Positions 7,742-14,798 are shown, counted from the stretch's first letter. The stretch: 20,954 bases of DNA from Candidatus Altarchaeota archaeon (GCA_016935655.1 JAFGQM010000093.1:1-20954); one strand, 5' to 3'. Numbers and translations are program-made. Notes: generated by a model not told the origin, from the sequence alone.

Positions 7742-8443
7742 ATGGTAGAACCCGTAAAAAGATTCAAGACCGGGATCCCAGGATTAGACGACCTGATAGA
7801 GGGCGGTTTCCCAGAGGGCAGTTCGATACTGATAAGTGGGACGCCGGGTACTGGGAAGACTACGCTCGGTATACAATTCATCTACAATGGAGCGAAGGAA
7901 TACAATGATAACGGCCTGATAATAACGGTTGAGGAAAACAAGGACCAGATTATCAGAAACATGGGCAGGTATGGTTTTGACCTGGAAAAGATGGTTGATG
8001 CCGACAAGATAACAATCGTGGAAGAGCCGGTCCTATTTGAGAGGATAGTCACCCATGAGACCATCGAGGAGATAATCAAAAAGAAGAACATAAAAAGGGT
8101 TGTTTTTGATTCGCTGACCCTATTCAAGCACGTCTACCCGGACGAGGAAAAACGCAGACGGGAGATACTGAGATTCATCGAGACGTTCAGGAATATGAAA
8201 TGCACATGTCTCTTCACAATGGAGAGGCCGTCCTCGGGGTTGGACCACTACTTCCCTGAAGAGTTCTTCATGGATGGCCTCATAATAATGGGTCAGCTTA
8301 TCATGTCCAAAAAAACCAAGACCACGAGGATTCTGGGCGTGATAAAACTCAGGGGGACGAAACACCCCAATCACTTTTATCCGATGAGGTTTGATGACAA
8401 AGGGGTAGTAATCTATTCAGAGGAGGAGATATTCGAGGTCTAA
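7742..8443 (+). CDS. KaiC/ArlH-like RecA-fold ATPase 4 (canonical catalytic residues)
   Basis: A 233-residue KaiC-family ATPase. ATG 7742 lies one base after the previous stop; an in-frame ATG at 7667 would overlap the previous gene by 74 bases and add residues unrelated to the family, so it is rejected. The signature is FKTGIPGLDDLIEGGFPEGS. Walker A is GTPGTGKT (33-40), the catalytic pair is TVEEN (E64, E65) and Walker B is RVVFDSL (119-125). Of the KaiC-type proteins here, this one alone has the classical pair of glutamates together with a classical P-loop. It ends 3 bases before the first platform-protein gene. Likely the active KaiC/ArlH-type ATPase of the set. Confidence 0.9.
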   Translation: MVEPVKRFKTGIPGLDDLIEGGFPEGSSILISGTPGTGKTTLGIQFIYNGAKEYNDNGLIITVEENKDQIIRNMGRYGFDLEKMVDADKITIVEEPVLFERIVTHETIEEIIKKKNIKRVVFDSLTLFKHVYPDEEKRRREILRFIETFRNMKCTCLFTMERPSSGLDHYFPEEFFMDGLIIMGQLIMSKKTKTTRILGVIKLRGTKHPNHFYPMRFDDKGVVIYSEEEIFEV

Positions 8444-8446
8444 GAG

Positions 8447-9322
8447 ATGGCATCAACGTTTGAATCTGAAAAACTGAAGACTACGTCCAAGCCTTTCATA
8501 GGGATAGCCCAAAAGCTGGAGAGGGTAGTGCCCGGGTTGGAATGGGACCTAGAAAAAGCGGGCATACACGTCGACCCCTTGACGTATATATCAATCACTG
8601 TGTATTTGGCGTTTTCTGTTGGTATGGCCACCTTTGCCGGGATTCTATTGCCGGCTTATATGGTCGACAAGCTGGACATCGGGATGCCAATGGCTTTGGG
8701 AGCTGCTATTGGGCTTTCAGTATTCATGCTCTTCTATATGCTGCTCATGCCCAAGGTCAAAATAAGGAAGAGGGCCGGGTCCATAGAAAAGAACCTCGGC
8801 TACGCGCTCAAGGACCTGGAGATACAGACTGGTGCGGGGATACCGGTATTCGATGCTATGGTCCATGTCGCAAACGGGGGGTATGGGGAGTGCTCAGAGG
8901 AGTTCAAACAGGTCATCAAAAAGGTGGAGAGCGGTAGGTCTGTTGTGAGATCGCTCGATGAGGTGGGTATGCAGACCGCTTCGCCATTCTTGAGGAGAAT
9001 CATATGGCAGATAGTGAACAGCATGTATGCGGGCTCGGATGTCAGCATAGCCCTCAAGGCGATAAGCTCGGACCTGACAAGGGAGAAGGAAACAAGGATT
9101 AAGGCCTACGGCCAAGAGATGAACCTTTGGAGCCTCATGTACATGCTGATGGTTATAGTCCTGCCCTCGCAAGGCATTACTTTGCTAATAATACTGTCGA
9201 CATTGATAGACATATTCGGGAAGATAGACAAGAACCTGGTCTTTGGCGGGATTGTGGTATTCATGTTCTTCTTCCAATTCATGCTTGTAGGTTTCATAAA
9301 GAACAAGAGGCCTGTAGTATGA
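8447..9322 (+). CDS. ArlJ/TadC-type platform membrane protein 1
   Basis: A 291-residue polytopic membrane protein of the type II secretion F (T2SSF) family, the inner-membrane platform that the motor ATPase drives. Helices lie at about residues 46-71 and 78-101. A cytoplasmic T2SSF segment (about 102-225) includes LKDLEIQTGAGIPVFDAM and a GSDVSIALKAIS stretch. Two further hydrophobic segments lie at about 228-255 and 263-285. It is close to the core size of the family, without large N-terminal additions. It follows the KaiC-4 gene by 3 bases and overlaps the second platform gene by ATGA. Confidence 0.88.
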   Translation: MASTFESEKLKTTSKPFIGIAQKLERVVPGLEWDLEKAGIHVDPLTYISITVYLAFSVGMATFAGILLPAYMVDKLDIGMPMALGAAIGLSVFMLFYMLLMPKVKIRKRAGSIEKNLGYALKDLEIQTGAGIPVFDAMVHVANGGYGECSEEFKQVIKKVESGRSVVRSLDEVGMQTASPFLRRIIWQIVNSMYAGSDVSIALKAISSDLTREKETRIKAYGQEMNLWSLMYMLMVIVLPSQGITLLIILSTLIDIFGKIDKNLVFGGIVVFMFFFQFMLVGFIKNKRPVV

Positions 9323-11508
9323 GCCTGTTCGGAAAAGACAAAGGAACTGAGGAGAAGGGAAAGAGGGGGGCAGAGTTAGCCACCTCCAGTGTCCAAAACC
9401 AGCTATTGGCTGATCTCCTGGAAACAAAAGCCGGCAGGTTCGGCGATCCTGAGGAGAAATTAAGAAGAGATATCTGCAAGAGGCTAAAGGTCGGTGAGGA
9501 AGAGGCCTTTAAGACGGTAAACCTCATGGCCTATACAAAATTCAAGGACATACGGGGGGAACTGGAGAAGATTAGGGCTAACAGGGAGGCCCCGTCCAAG
9601 GAAAAGGTTGTTGAAGAGAAGCCTGAGGAAGCTCCAAGACAGACAAGGCAGGTGGTGGAGAAGAAGGAAGAAGGACCAATTGTGGAGGTGAAGGGGGAAA
9701 TCCCAGTTTCAGAGATGCCCGTACAGCCCAGCACCGGGCAGCTTATGGCCGATTTGGTCGAGTTAAAAAAAGGCAGGTTCGGTGACGCGGAGAAAAAGCT
9801 CAGGAAGGATATAGCCAGCAAACTCAAGATTCCCGGGGATAGGGCTTTAGAGCCCATCTCGTTAGTGGCATACTCAAAGTTGCCTGGTGTGAGGAAAGAG
9901 CTGGAAAAACTGCGGGACCAGAGAAAAAAGGCCGAAGCGAAGCAAGTCAAGGAGCAAAAGAAGGTGGAGGCCAAAACAGAGGTTGTGAAAAAGGCTGAAG
10001 CGAAGCGGATTGAAAAACCGGGGGCAAAGGAGCTTATTGCAAAAACCGTCGAAACTTCGGATGTGCAGGAAAGGGCTCAGAGGGTGGCGGAGATAATGGA
10101 GGAGCAAAAGCGGCTTGATGAGGAGCAACGAAGGAGGAAATTGAAGAAGAAAAAACGCAGGAATGTACTCGCGCTTCCCTTCGTCTATATAGGGAAGGCA
10201 CTCTCATTTGTAATATCCAAGATAATACACGTTGTGTTCATCCTGTTCATAACGATAGCCAGCATCCCGATAACCATCGGCAAGATTATAGCCAGATTCT
10301 TCGGCGGCTTGATGCAAGGCGCCTACAGAAGGGTGGGTAGATTCTCCCCCTTTGGTTGGAGGAAAAAGATCAACGAGCTGGTCATCTATAGCGGCATCAC
10401 GAAGACGCAGGAGGAGATCACCGGCCTGACCATAGTGGATGGTGGCATACTGGCGGTCTTGGTAGCAGCCGGAGGTTACTTCCTCCTTAATTTAGACATC
10501 TATATGGCGGCTATCGCAGGAGCGGCAACCTTTGGTGCCGCATGGATCGTAGTGTACTCGGTCCTGAATCTATTGGCAGACAAAAGGACTGATGAAGTGG
10601 AGTCCACCCTGCCAGATGTGCTGCAGATAATAAGCGCGAACATATCCGCGGGTATGACGCCATATAACGCCCTTTGGGTTTCGGCAAGGAAAGAGTTTGG
10701 CTCACTTGCTGAAGAGATAAAGATTGCGCAAAAAGAGACCCTTGGCGGCAAATCCTTTACGGACTCACTGACTGACATGGCAAACAGAGTCAGGTCAAAC
10801 ATCCTCCAAAGGACCATCCGTCTCATAATACAGGGCATGAAGGCCGGCGGTGAACTGCCCAATATACTGCAGGGCATAGGGACCGACATCAGGCAGATGA
10901 GGCTCCTGCAAAAGGAGATGGCTGCAAACACTATGTCATATACCCTGTTCATACTGTTCGGGATGATTCTCGGAGCTCCTTTATTGTTCTCAGTGTCCAT
11001 ACAGTTCGTGGACATCATGAACAAATTCCAGCCCGAGGACATAGATCCGCAGGCTATGGCAGCCGCGACTGGTGGTGGCGGGGGCATGGGGGGCTCCTCT
11101 GGAATCAATATGATGGCAATGGGTTCCAGCTGCCCGAAAGACTTTGATAGCGACGGCATACCCGACAAGGCTGAAAAGGCCATGGGTTTGAACCCAAAAA
11201 ATGAAAGCGATGCATCCTTGGTTGACCCGAACAGCCCAACTGGGCAGACCTACCTGCAGGCATATAAGGAAAACAATGTCGAGGAGGTTTCGGCTTCGTG
11301 TATAACTGCAGATTATCTAAGGTTTTTTGGGATAATGGCTTTACTCAGCATAGCGTTCTTCGGGTCAATACTGATAGGCCTTATAAGGGAGGGCAGGCAA
11401 AGCGCTGGTATGAAATATGCGCCACTTCTGATACCCGCAACATTAGGTATGTTTGTTGTTATGAACTTCGGACTGAGCTTCTTCTTCAAGGCCATGTTTG
11501 CCGCGTAA
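9319..11508 (+). CDS. ArlJ/TadC-type platform membrane protein 2 with duplicated N-terminal domain and a Ca-binding-like loop
   Basis: A 729-residue protein, over twice the size of its partner. ATG 9319 overlaps the previous stop (ATGA); the open frame further upstream only shadows the first platform gene. Residues of about 25-89 and 139-203 are a direct repeat alignable without gaps over 65 residues, about half identical by eye (both have GRFGD, then KLR-x-DI, AY-x-K and ELEK). Charged Lys/Glu linkers follow to about 285. Helices lie at about 290-320 and 370-415, a T2SSF domain at about 416-540, and helices at about 540-567, 665-688 and 699-728. Between the later helices lies a glycine-rich stretch and then DFDSDGIPDKAEKAMGLNP (from about residue 607), a thrombospondin-type-3-like calcium-binding motif, probably on the outer face. 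Likely pairs with platform protein 1 under the motor ATPase. Confidence 0.88.
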   Translation: MSLFGKDKGTEEKGKRGAELATSSVQNQLLADLLETKAGRFGDPEEKLRRDICKRLKVGEEEAFKTVNLMAYTKFKDIRGELEKIRANREAPSKEKVVEEKPEEAPRQTRQVVEKKEEGPIVEVKGEIPVSEMPVQPSTGQLMADLVELKKGRFGDAEKKLRKDIASKLKIPGDRALEPISLVAYSKLPGVRKELEKLRDQRKKAEAKQVKEQKKVEAKTEVVKKAEAKRIEKPGAKELIAKTVETSDVQERAQRVAEIMEEQKRLDEEQRRRKLKKKKRRNVLALPFVYIGKALSFVISKIIHVVFILFITIASIPITIGKIIARFFGGLMQGAYRRVGRFSPFGWRKKINELVIYSGITKTQEEITGLTIVDGGILAVLVAAGGYFLLNLDIYMAAIAGAATFGAAWIVVYSVLNLLADKRTDEVESTLPDVLQIISANISAGMTPYNALWVSARKEFGSLAEEIKIAQKETLGGKSFTDSLTDMANRVRSNILQRTIRLIIQGMKAGGELPNILQGIGTDIRQMRLLQKEMAANTMSYTLFILFGMILGAPLLFSVSIQFVDIMNKFQPEDIDPQAMAAATGGGGGMGGSSGINMMAMGSSCPKDFDSDGIPDKAEKAMGLNPKNESDASLVDPNSPTGQTYLQAYKENNVEEVSASCITADYLRFFGIMALLSIAFFGSILIGLIREGRQSAGMKYAPLLIPATLGMFVVMNFGLSFFFKAMFAA

Positions 11509-11513
11509 AAAAG

Positions 11514-11523
11514 ATTTTAATTA
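11514..11523 (+). promoter_or_regulatory. Candidate TATA box for purA
   Basis: ATTTTAATTA lies about 40-50 bases before ATG 11563. Transcription would start near 11544, leaving a short leader that includes the purine-rich GGGGTTGGA just before the ATG. This fits purA being separate from the filament array. Confidence 0.45.
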
Positions 11524-11562
11524 GCCAAGTTCTTAAAGAACAGGAAAATTTGGGGTTGGAAA

Positions 11563-12585
11563 ATGACTTGTATGATACTTGTTGGGGGCCATTATGGCGA
11601 CGAGGGTAAGGGCAAGGTAGTGTCTTACCTATGCGAACAGGATAAACACTCAATAATCGCTAGGGGTGGTGTGGGGCCCAATGCGGGGCACTCTGTGGTT
11701 GTCGATGGGAAAAAATATGGGATTAGGATGATCCCTTCCGGCTTTGTCCAAAAGAACGCCAGGGTCCTCATAGGGGCCGGTGTTTTGGTAAACCCTGACG
11801 TCTTAATGGACGAGATAAAGCTGCTTGAGGGTTACAACATGGAAAATCGGTTGGGAGTGGACATCAGATGCGGGATTATAACCAAGGAGCATATCGAGGC
11901 GGATAAAAAGAGCGAGTATCTGACAAAAACGATAAAGACCACCCAGACCGGATGTGGGCCGGCCAATGTGGAGAGGGCCAAGAGGGTAATCGGGCTTGCC
12001 AAGGATGAGCCAAAGCTTAAGGAGTATCTGACTGATGTATCCGAGGAGGTCAACAACGCCCTGGATGATGGCGAGAATGTTTTATTGGAGGGGACCCAAG
12101 GCTTCGGGTTATCTTTATTCTATGGCAGTTATCCATACGTGACATCCAAGGATACCTCAGCTTCTGCCGTAGCTATGGACGTGGGTGTAGGGCCAACAAG
12201 GGTTGACGATGTGATAGTGGTCTTCAAGGCGTATACCTCAAGGGTCGGCGGAGGGCCTTTCCCTACACAAATCTCACAGGAAGAGGCAGAGCGATTGGGG
12301 ATAGTAGAGTACGGGACAGTGACTGGCAGAAGGAGGGGCATCGGGACGTTTGACTTTGAATTGGGTAAAAAAGCTGTGAGGATAAACAGTGCTACACAGG
12401 TTGCCGTAAACTGCATTGACAAGATGTTCCCCGACGCCAAAGGCGCTAAGAGCTGGGGGGATCTGCCAAAAGCTGCAAAAGAGCATATCGAGAAGATTGA
12501 AAAGGTGGTGGGGGCCCCCGTGACACTTATAGGCGTAGGACCCGAGGTACGCGAGATGATAGACCTTAGAAGCGAGAAACTATAG
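11563..12585 (+). CDS. purA: Adenylosuccinate synthetase (archaeal short form)
   Basis: A 340-residue enzyme that converts IMP, aspartate and GTP to adenylosuccinate, the first step from IMP to AMP. The P-loop-like VGGHYGDEGKGK carries the catalytic Asp (residue 13) and GPNAGHSV the catalytic His (43). EGTQGFGLSLFYG, YPYVTS, RVGGGPFPT and the nucleotide-binding TVTGRRRGIGTFD are all in the expected order. The length is that of the archaeal class, shorter than the roughly 430 residues of the bacterial enzyme. A second ATG at 11572 (MILVGG) is an alternative start that fits some relatives equally well. It ends one base before the convergent small gene's stop codon. Cytoplasmic; purC lies 3.6 kb away on the other strand. 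Confidence 0.96.
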   Translation: MTCMILVGGHYGDEGKGKVVSYLCEQDKHSIIARGGVGPNAGHSVVVDGKKYGIRMIPSGFVQKNARVLIGAGVLVNPDVLMDEIKLLEGYNMENRLGVDIRCGIITKEHIEADKKSEYLTKTIKTTQTGCGPANVERAKRVIGLAKDEPKLKEYLTDVSEEVNNALDDGENVLLEGTQGFGLSLFYGSYPYVTSKDTSASAVAMDVGVGPTRVDDVIVVFKAYTSRVGGGPFPTQISQEEAERLGIVEYGTVTGRRRGIGTFDFELGKKAVRINSATQVAVNCIDKMFPDAKGAKSWGDLPKAAKEHIEKIEKVVGAPVTLIGVGPEVREMIDLRSEKL

Positions 12586-12586
12586 G

Positions 12587-12688
12587 CTACCCATGTTTTC
12601 TGGGTTCTGGCATTGCGCCACTACTCATACCCAACCTGCTTTTTTTAAGTTTCTGTATATACGCCCTCATCGACTCGGTCTCTACCAT
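12587..12688 (-). other. Possible internal 33-residue ORF carrying a second copy of the small-gene motif
   Basis: Within the second phase of small gene 1, ATG 12688 opens MVETESMRAYIQKLKKSRLG and ends at TAG 12587. It aligns with the starts of the two small genes (MVITPAMKVYLEKK and MVLTPAMRAYLMRR). It may be an independent micro-ORF or an internal repeat of the joined protein; the sequence does not decide. Confidence 0.3.
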
Positions 12689-12869
12689 TTTGGATTGCAT
12701 AAAGCTTGCAGATTCCTCAAAACTCTTCAGTAAATTTTCTTCTTGAGACAAATCCACCAGTATAGCTGAATGGGCTATCCTGAGGCATGCCCCTTAAATT
12801 CCGTTGCATGATGTGGCTTCTTCTTACCTTCTTCTCCAGGTAGACCTTCATTGCAGGAGTTATGACCAT
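12587..12869 (-). pseudogene. Frameshifted small gene 1 (MVITPAM family)
   Basis: Reading leftward from ATG 12869 gives MVITPAMKVYLEKKVRRSHI and continues to about residue 26. The frame then runs into unlikely sequence and stops. Dropping one G from the four-G run (C4 at 12790-12793 on the plus strand) restores a coding-like frame to TAG at 12587, for 93 residues in total. The second part (SQEENLLKSFEESASFMQSK) has normal helical, charged composition. Residues 61-74 of the joined protein (MVETESMRAYIQKL) repeat the opening motif. The start motif is also shared with the small gene at 15061, with different codons, which supports real coding. It is convergent with purA (one base between stops) and divergent from the regulator at 13053. 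It could be a decayed gene, a sequencing error or a recoded gene. No function is recognised. Confidence 0.5.
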
Positions 12870-12896
12870 ATGGCCCCCGTTATTTAATTCAAGATT

Positions 12897-12911
12897 TTTG
12901 CAAATTGCAAA
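12897..12911. promoter_or_regulatory. Palindrome, candidate operator in the divergent region
   Basis: TTTGCAAATTGCAAA is a perfect 15-base inverted repeat around a central base. Its centre is 35 bases before the start of small gene 1, where that gene's promoter should lie. A dimeric regulator, possibly the neighbouring winged-helix protein, could bind here. This is inference from symmetry and position only. Confidence 0.35.
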
Positions 12912-12944
12912 GTCTTTGAAGTTGGGGTATATTGAAGGGGGGGG

Positions 12945-12953
12945 TATAAAAAT
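12945..12953 (+). promoter_or_regulatory. TATA-like element after a G8 run
   Basis: TATAAAAAT follows eight G residues. Read on the plus strand it would start RNA near 12973; read on the minus strand (TTTTTATA) it could serve small gene 1 with a leader of about 50 bases. Direction is undecided. Confidence 0.3.
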
Positions 12954-12997
12954 AGGTATGGTGATTTAGTATACACCTAGTTATTATAGCCCTTGTT

Positions 12998-13022
12998 AAG
13001 GTCCTGACGTGGGACTTTTTTT
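12998..13022 (+). terminator. Hairpin followed by T7 (terminator-like)
   Basis: AAGGTCC (12998-13004) pairs with GGACTTT (13012-13018), including one G-T pair, around a 7-base loop and runs into seven T residues at 13016-13022. It would end a short RNA of about 50 bases begun at the TATA-like element near 12945. The same T-run also looks like the TATA box of the next gene, so the resemblance may be accidental. Confidence 0.3.
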
Positions 13023-13025
13023 AAA
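13016..13025 (+). promoter_or_regulatory. Candidate TATA box for the regulator at 13053
   Basis: TTTTTTTAAA is centred about 32 bases before ATG 13053, the spacing expected for a leaderless archaeal transcript. This favours ATG 13053 over the in-frame GTG at 13041. Confidence 0.5.
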
Positions 13026-13052
13026 CAAAGAATCAAATAAGTGACACAGCAA

Positions 13053-14099
13053 ATGCCGACAACATATACTCCAGAGCTTCTAAACGACTTCCAGAGGTCA
13101 TATGGGTTCCTTGGGGAACTCTTGAGCATTTACTCGCAGGACATAGCATCTAGGATAGTGAGCATTCTAAGAAACCAGAAGAAGGGTTTGACTGCTGGGG
13201 AGATCAGGGAAAAATTGGGGGGCAGTATAAAGGGATTTGTAATCAGCAGGGTCCTCGGATATCTGAAGGGAAGGGGCATAGTGAAAACCGTGGGCAGTAG
13301 CTATGTAATAAAAAACGACTCGCTGTTTAGGATGCTCCTCGAGATAAAGATGGATACCGGGGTGGGTCTAAAGGAGAGAGAGGAGCATTTCATAGTGGGT
13401 TGGAACGCGGAGGCTTTCAATAAACTATTTTTTGATCAGATCAACAATGTTCTAGTACACATGTTATTGAACCAGAGCAGATCATTCAATGGAATACTCA
13501 AGGACTACAGCAATAACCATGGTTACATAGCCCCTAACACATTGAGATACCACCTAACCAACAAAAGAGTCAGTTTACATGGCGTAGACACCCCTGTATT
13601 CGTGATGAAAGACAACAAGTACTATCTTACAGCAGAAATCAAGCATGTTCATGCGTTATTTGAAAAGTTCATGATGAGTTATGAGCGGGATATCGAAGCG
13701 AAAATAAAAAAACTTTGGGATGCCAAGCTAGGGAAGCTGGCAGAGGATGCCGACGTCATTAGCCCGACGGACGGGATACAAAAGGTTATACAGGTCCTAG
13801 GTTCTTCAAGGTTCATCCTGGTCTTGGGTGAAAAACAGAAGGGATTGATAACTATGGGGAGTTTTATGAATCGAATCGGCAATATCTTTAAGGAGGGGGC
13901 TGATTTCTCATCATTGAGGGCAAGGGACCTAATGAGGGTCGTTGATTATGAGAATGTATTCTCAAAAGATCTGAGACTGTGGGATATCTTCGAAGCGAAA
14001 AAGATGTTTGATCATGTGCATTACATCGTCGATATGGAAGGCGGTTCATACAAGGTACTGGACCTATACCGCCTAGTCGAGGAGTTGCCAAACATTTAA
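13053..14099 (+). CDS. Winged-helix regulator with probable CBS-like C-terminal pair
   Basis: A 348-residue protein. ATG 13053 is chosen because the TATA-like box is 32 bases upstream; GTG 13041 would add four residues. Residues of about 25-85 are a winged helix (IVSILRNQKKGLTAGEIREK, then a recognition helix and wing). A second helical/winged-helix-like part spans about 125-195. The C-terminal region from about 240 resembles two CBS motifs: FILVLGEKQKGLITMGSFMN, then LRARDLMRVV with HVHYIVDMEGGSYKVLDLYR. CBS pairs bind adenosine nucleotides, so sensing of AMP/ATP or SAM is possible and would suit the adjacent purA. It is divergent from frameshifted small gene 1. The CBS assignment is by eye and moderate. 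Confidence 0.75.
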   Translation: MPTTYTPELLNDFQRSYGFLGELLSIYSQDIASRIVSILRNQKKGLTAGEIREKLGGSIKGFVISRVLGYLKGRGIVKTVGSSYVIKNDSLFRMLLEIKMDTGVGLKEREEHFIVGWNAEAFNKLFFDQINNVLVHMLLNQSRSFNGILKDYSNNHGYIAPNTLRYHLTNKRVSLHGVDTPVFVMKDNKYYLTAEIKHVHALFEKFMMSYERDIEAKIKKLWDAKLGKLAEDADVISPTDGIQKVIQVLGSSRFILVLGEKQKGLITMGSFMNRIGNIFKEGADFSSLRARDLMRVVDYENVFSKDLRLWDIFEAKKMFDHVHYIVDMEGGSYKVLDLYRLVEELPNI

Positions 14100-14101
14100 A
14101 T
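14095..14101 (+). promoter_or_regulatory. Candidate TATA box for the HAD gene at 14130
   Basis: TTTAAAT overlaps the stop of the regulator gene and is centred 32 bases before ATG 14130, so the HAD gene may have its own leaderless transcript. Confidence 0.35.
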
Positions 14102-14129
14102 CCACACTATTCAAAATTATACAGACGGA

Positions 14130-14795
14130 ATGGAACCTAGGTATAAACTGGTTTGCTTTGACGTGAATGTTGTTCTAACGCAAAGCCATACCATAGTGGA
14201 TTTGGCAGACTATGTCGACAAACGGAAGGAGGTGGAGAATTATATCAGGCAGCACACGACAGGCCAGATGAACCTCTCGAATGCCCTGATGGAAGCATGT
14301 AAGCTATTGGAGGGCATAAGCAAAAGTGAGGTGGAAGAATATTCTTGGAGCCTCCCGCTCACAAAGGGCATAAACAGCATGACGAAGTCCCTTGTTGACA
14401 ATGGCGTGGCACTGGCCATGATAACCACAGGCTTCATAACTACCATGAATATAATCAACCAGAGGGTGGACAACGCCTTCAAATACATAATCTGCAACGA
14501 GCTGGTGTTCGACGAGAGAGGCAAGGCTACCGGAGGGGTCAGGTTCTCTGTCATGGAGAACGAATCCAAGGCAGACCGATTGAGGGAGCTGACTAGGAAG
14601 GAGGGCTTGCACCTGCACCAGTCTGCGGCGGTTGGCGACAGTGCAGGTGACATAAACATGCTCGATGCCGCTGGCTTAGGTATTGCCTTCAACCCGAACA
14701 AGGTGTTAGTAGACTATGCGACCAAGAACAATATGGTCGTCATAAAAGAGATGGATTTGAGAAAAATAGTCCCCTATGTGTTGGGGCATAAGTGA
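14130..14795 (+). CDS. HAD-superfamily SerB-like protein with altered motif I
   Basis: A 221-residue cytoplasmic protein of the HAD phosphatase superfamily, subfamily IB (phosphoserine-phosphatase-like). Motif I is FDVNVVLT: the nucleophile Asp11 is present, but the general acid/base position two residues on is Asn13 rather than Asp. Motif II is MITTG (T99 or T100), the motif III lysine is probably K147 (NESKADRL), and motif IV is VGDSAGDINML (D170, D174). A helical C1 cap lies between I and II. The Asn substitution should reduce phosphatase turnover, so it may act on an unusual substrate or bind rather than hydrolyse. It sits between the two regulator modules; whether it shares their transcript is unclear. 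Substrate unknown. Confidence 0.85.
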   Translation: MEPRYKLVCFDVNVVLTQSHTIVDLADYVDKRKEVENYIRQHTTGQMNLSNALMEACKLLEGISKSEVEEYSWSLPLTKGINSMTKSLVDNGVALAMITTGFITTMNIINQRVDNAFKYIICNELVFDERGKATGGVRFSVMENESKADRLRELTRKEGLHLHQSAAVGDSAGDINMLDAAGLGIAFNPNKVLVDYATKNNMVVIKEMDLRKIVPYVLGHK

Positions 14796-14798
14796 GGT

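Noticed and set aside
9127..9318. In-frame upstream extension of the large platform protein
   Set aside because: It is an alternate-frame reading of the first platform gene; ATG 9319 with the ATGA overlap gives a proper start.
11298..11609. Open frame spanning the end of the platform gene and start of purA
   Set aside because: It overlaps two well-supported genes in another frame and shows no family signature.
12589..12605. Hairpin ACCCA / TGGGT between purA and small gene 1
   Set aside because: Only five base pairs, inside the coding end of small gene 1, and without a T-run.
12960..13010. Possible C/D-box RNA (GTGATTT and CTGA elements)
   Set aside because: The C box deviates at two positions and no internal C'/D' pair is seen.
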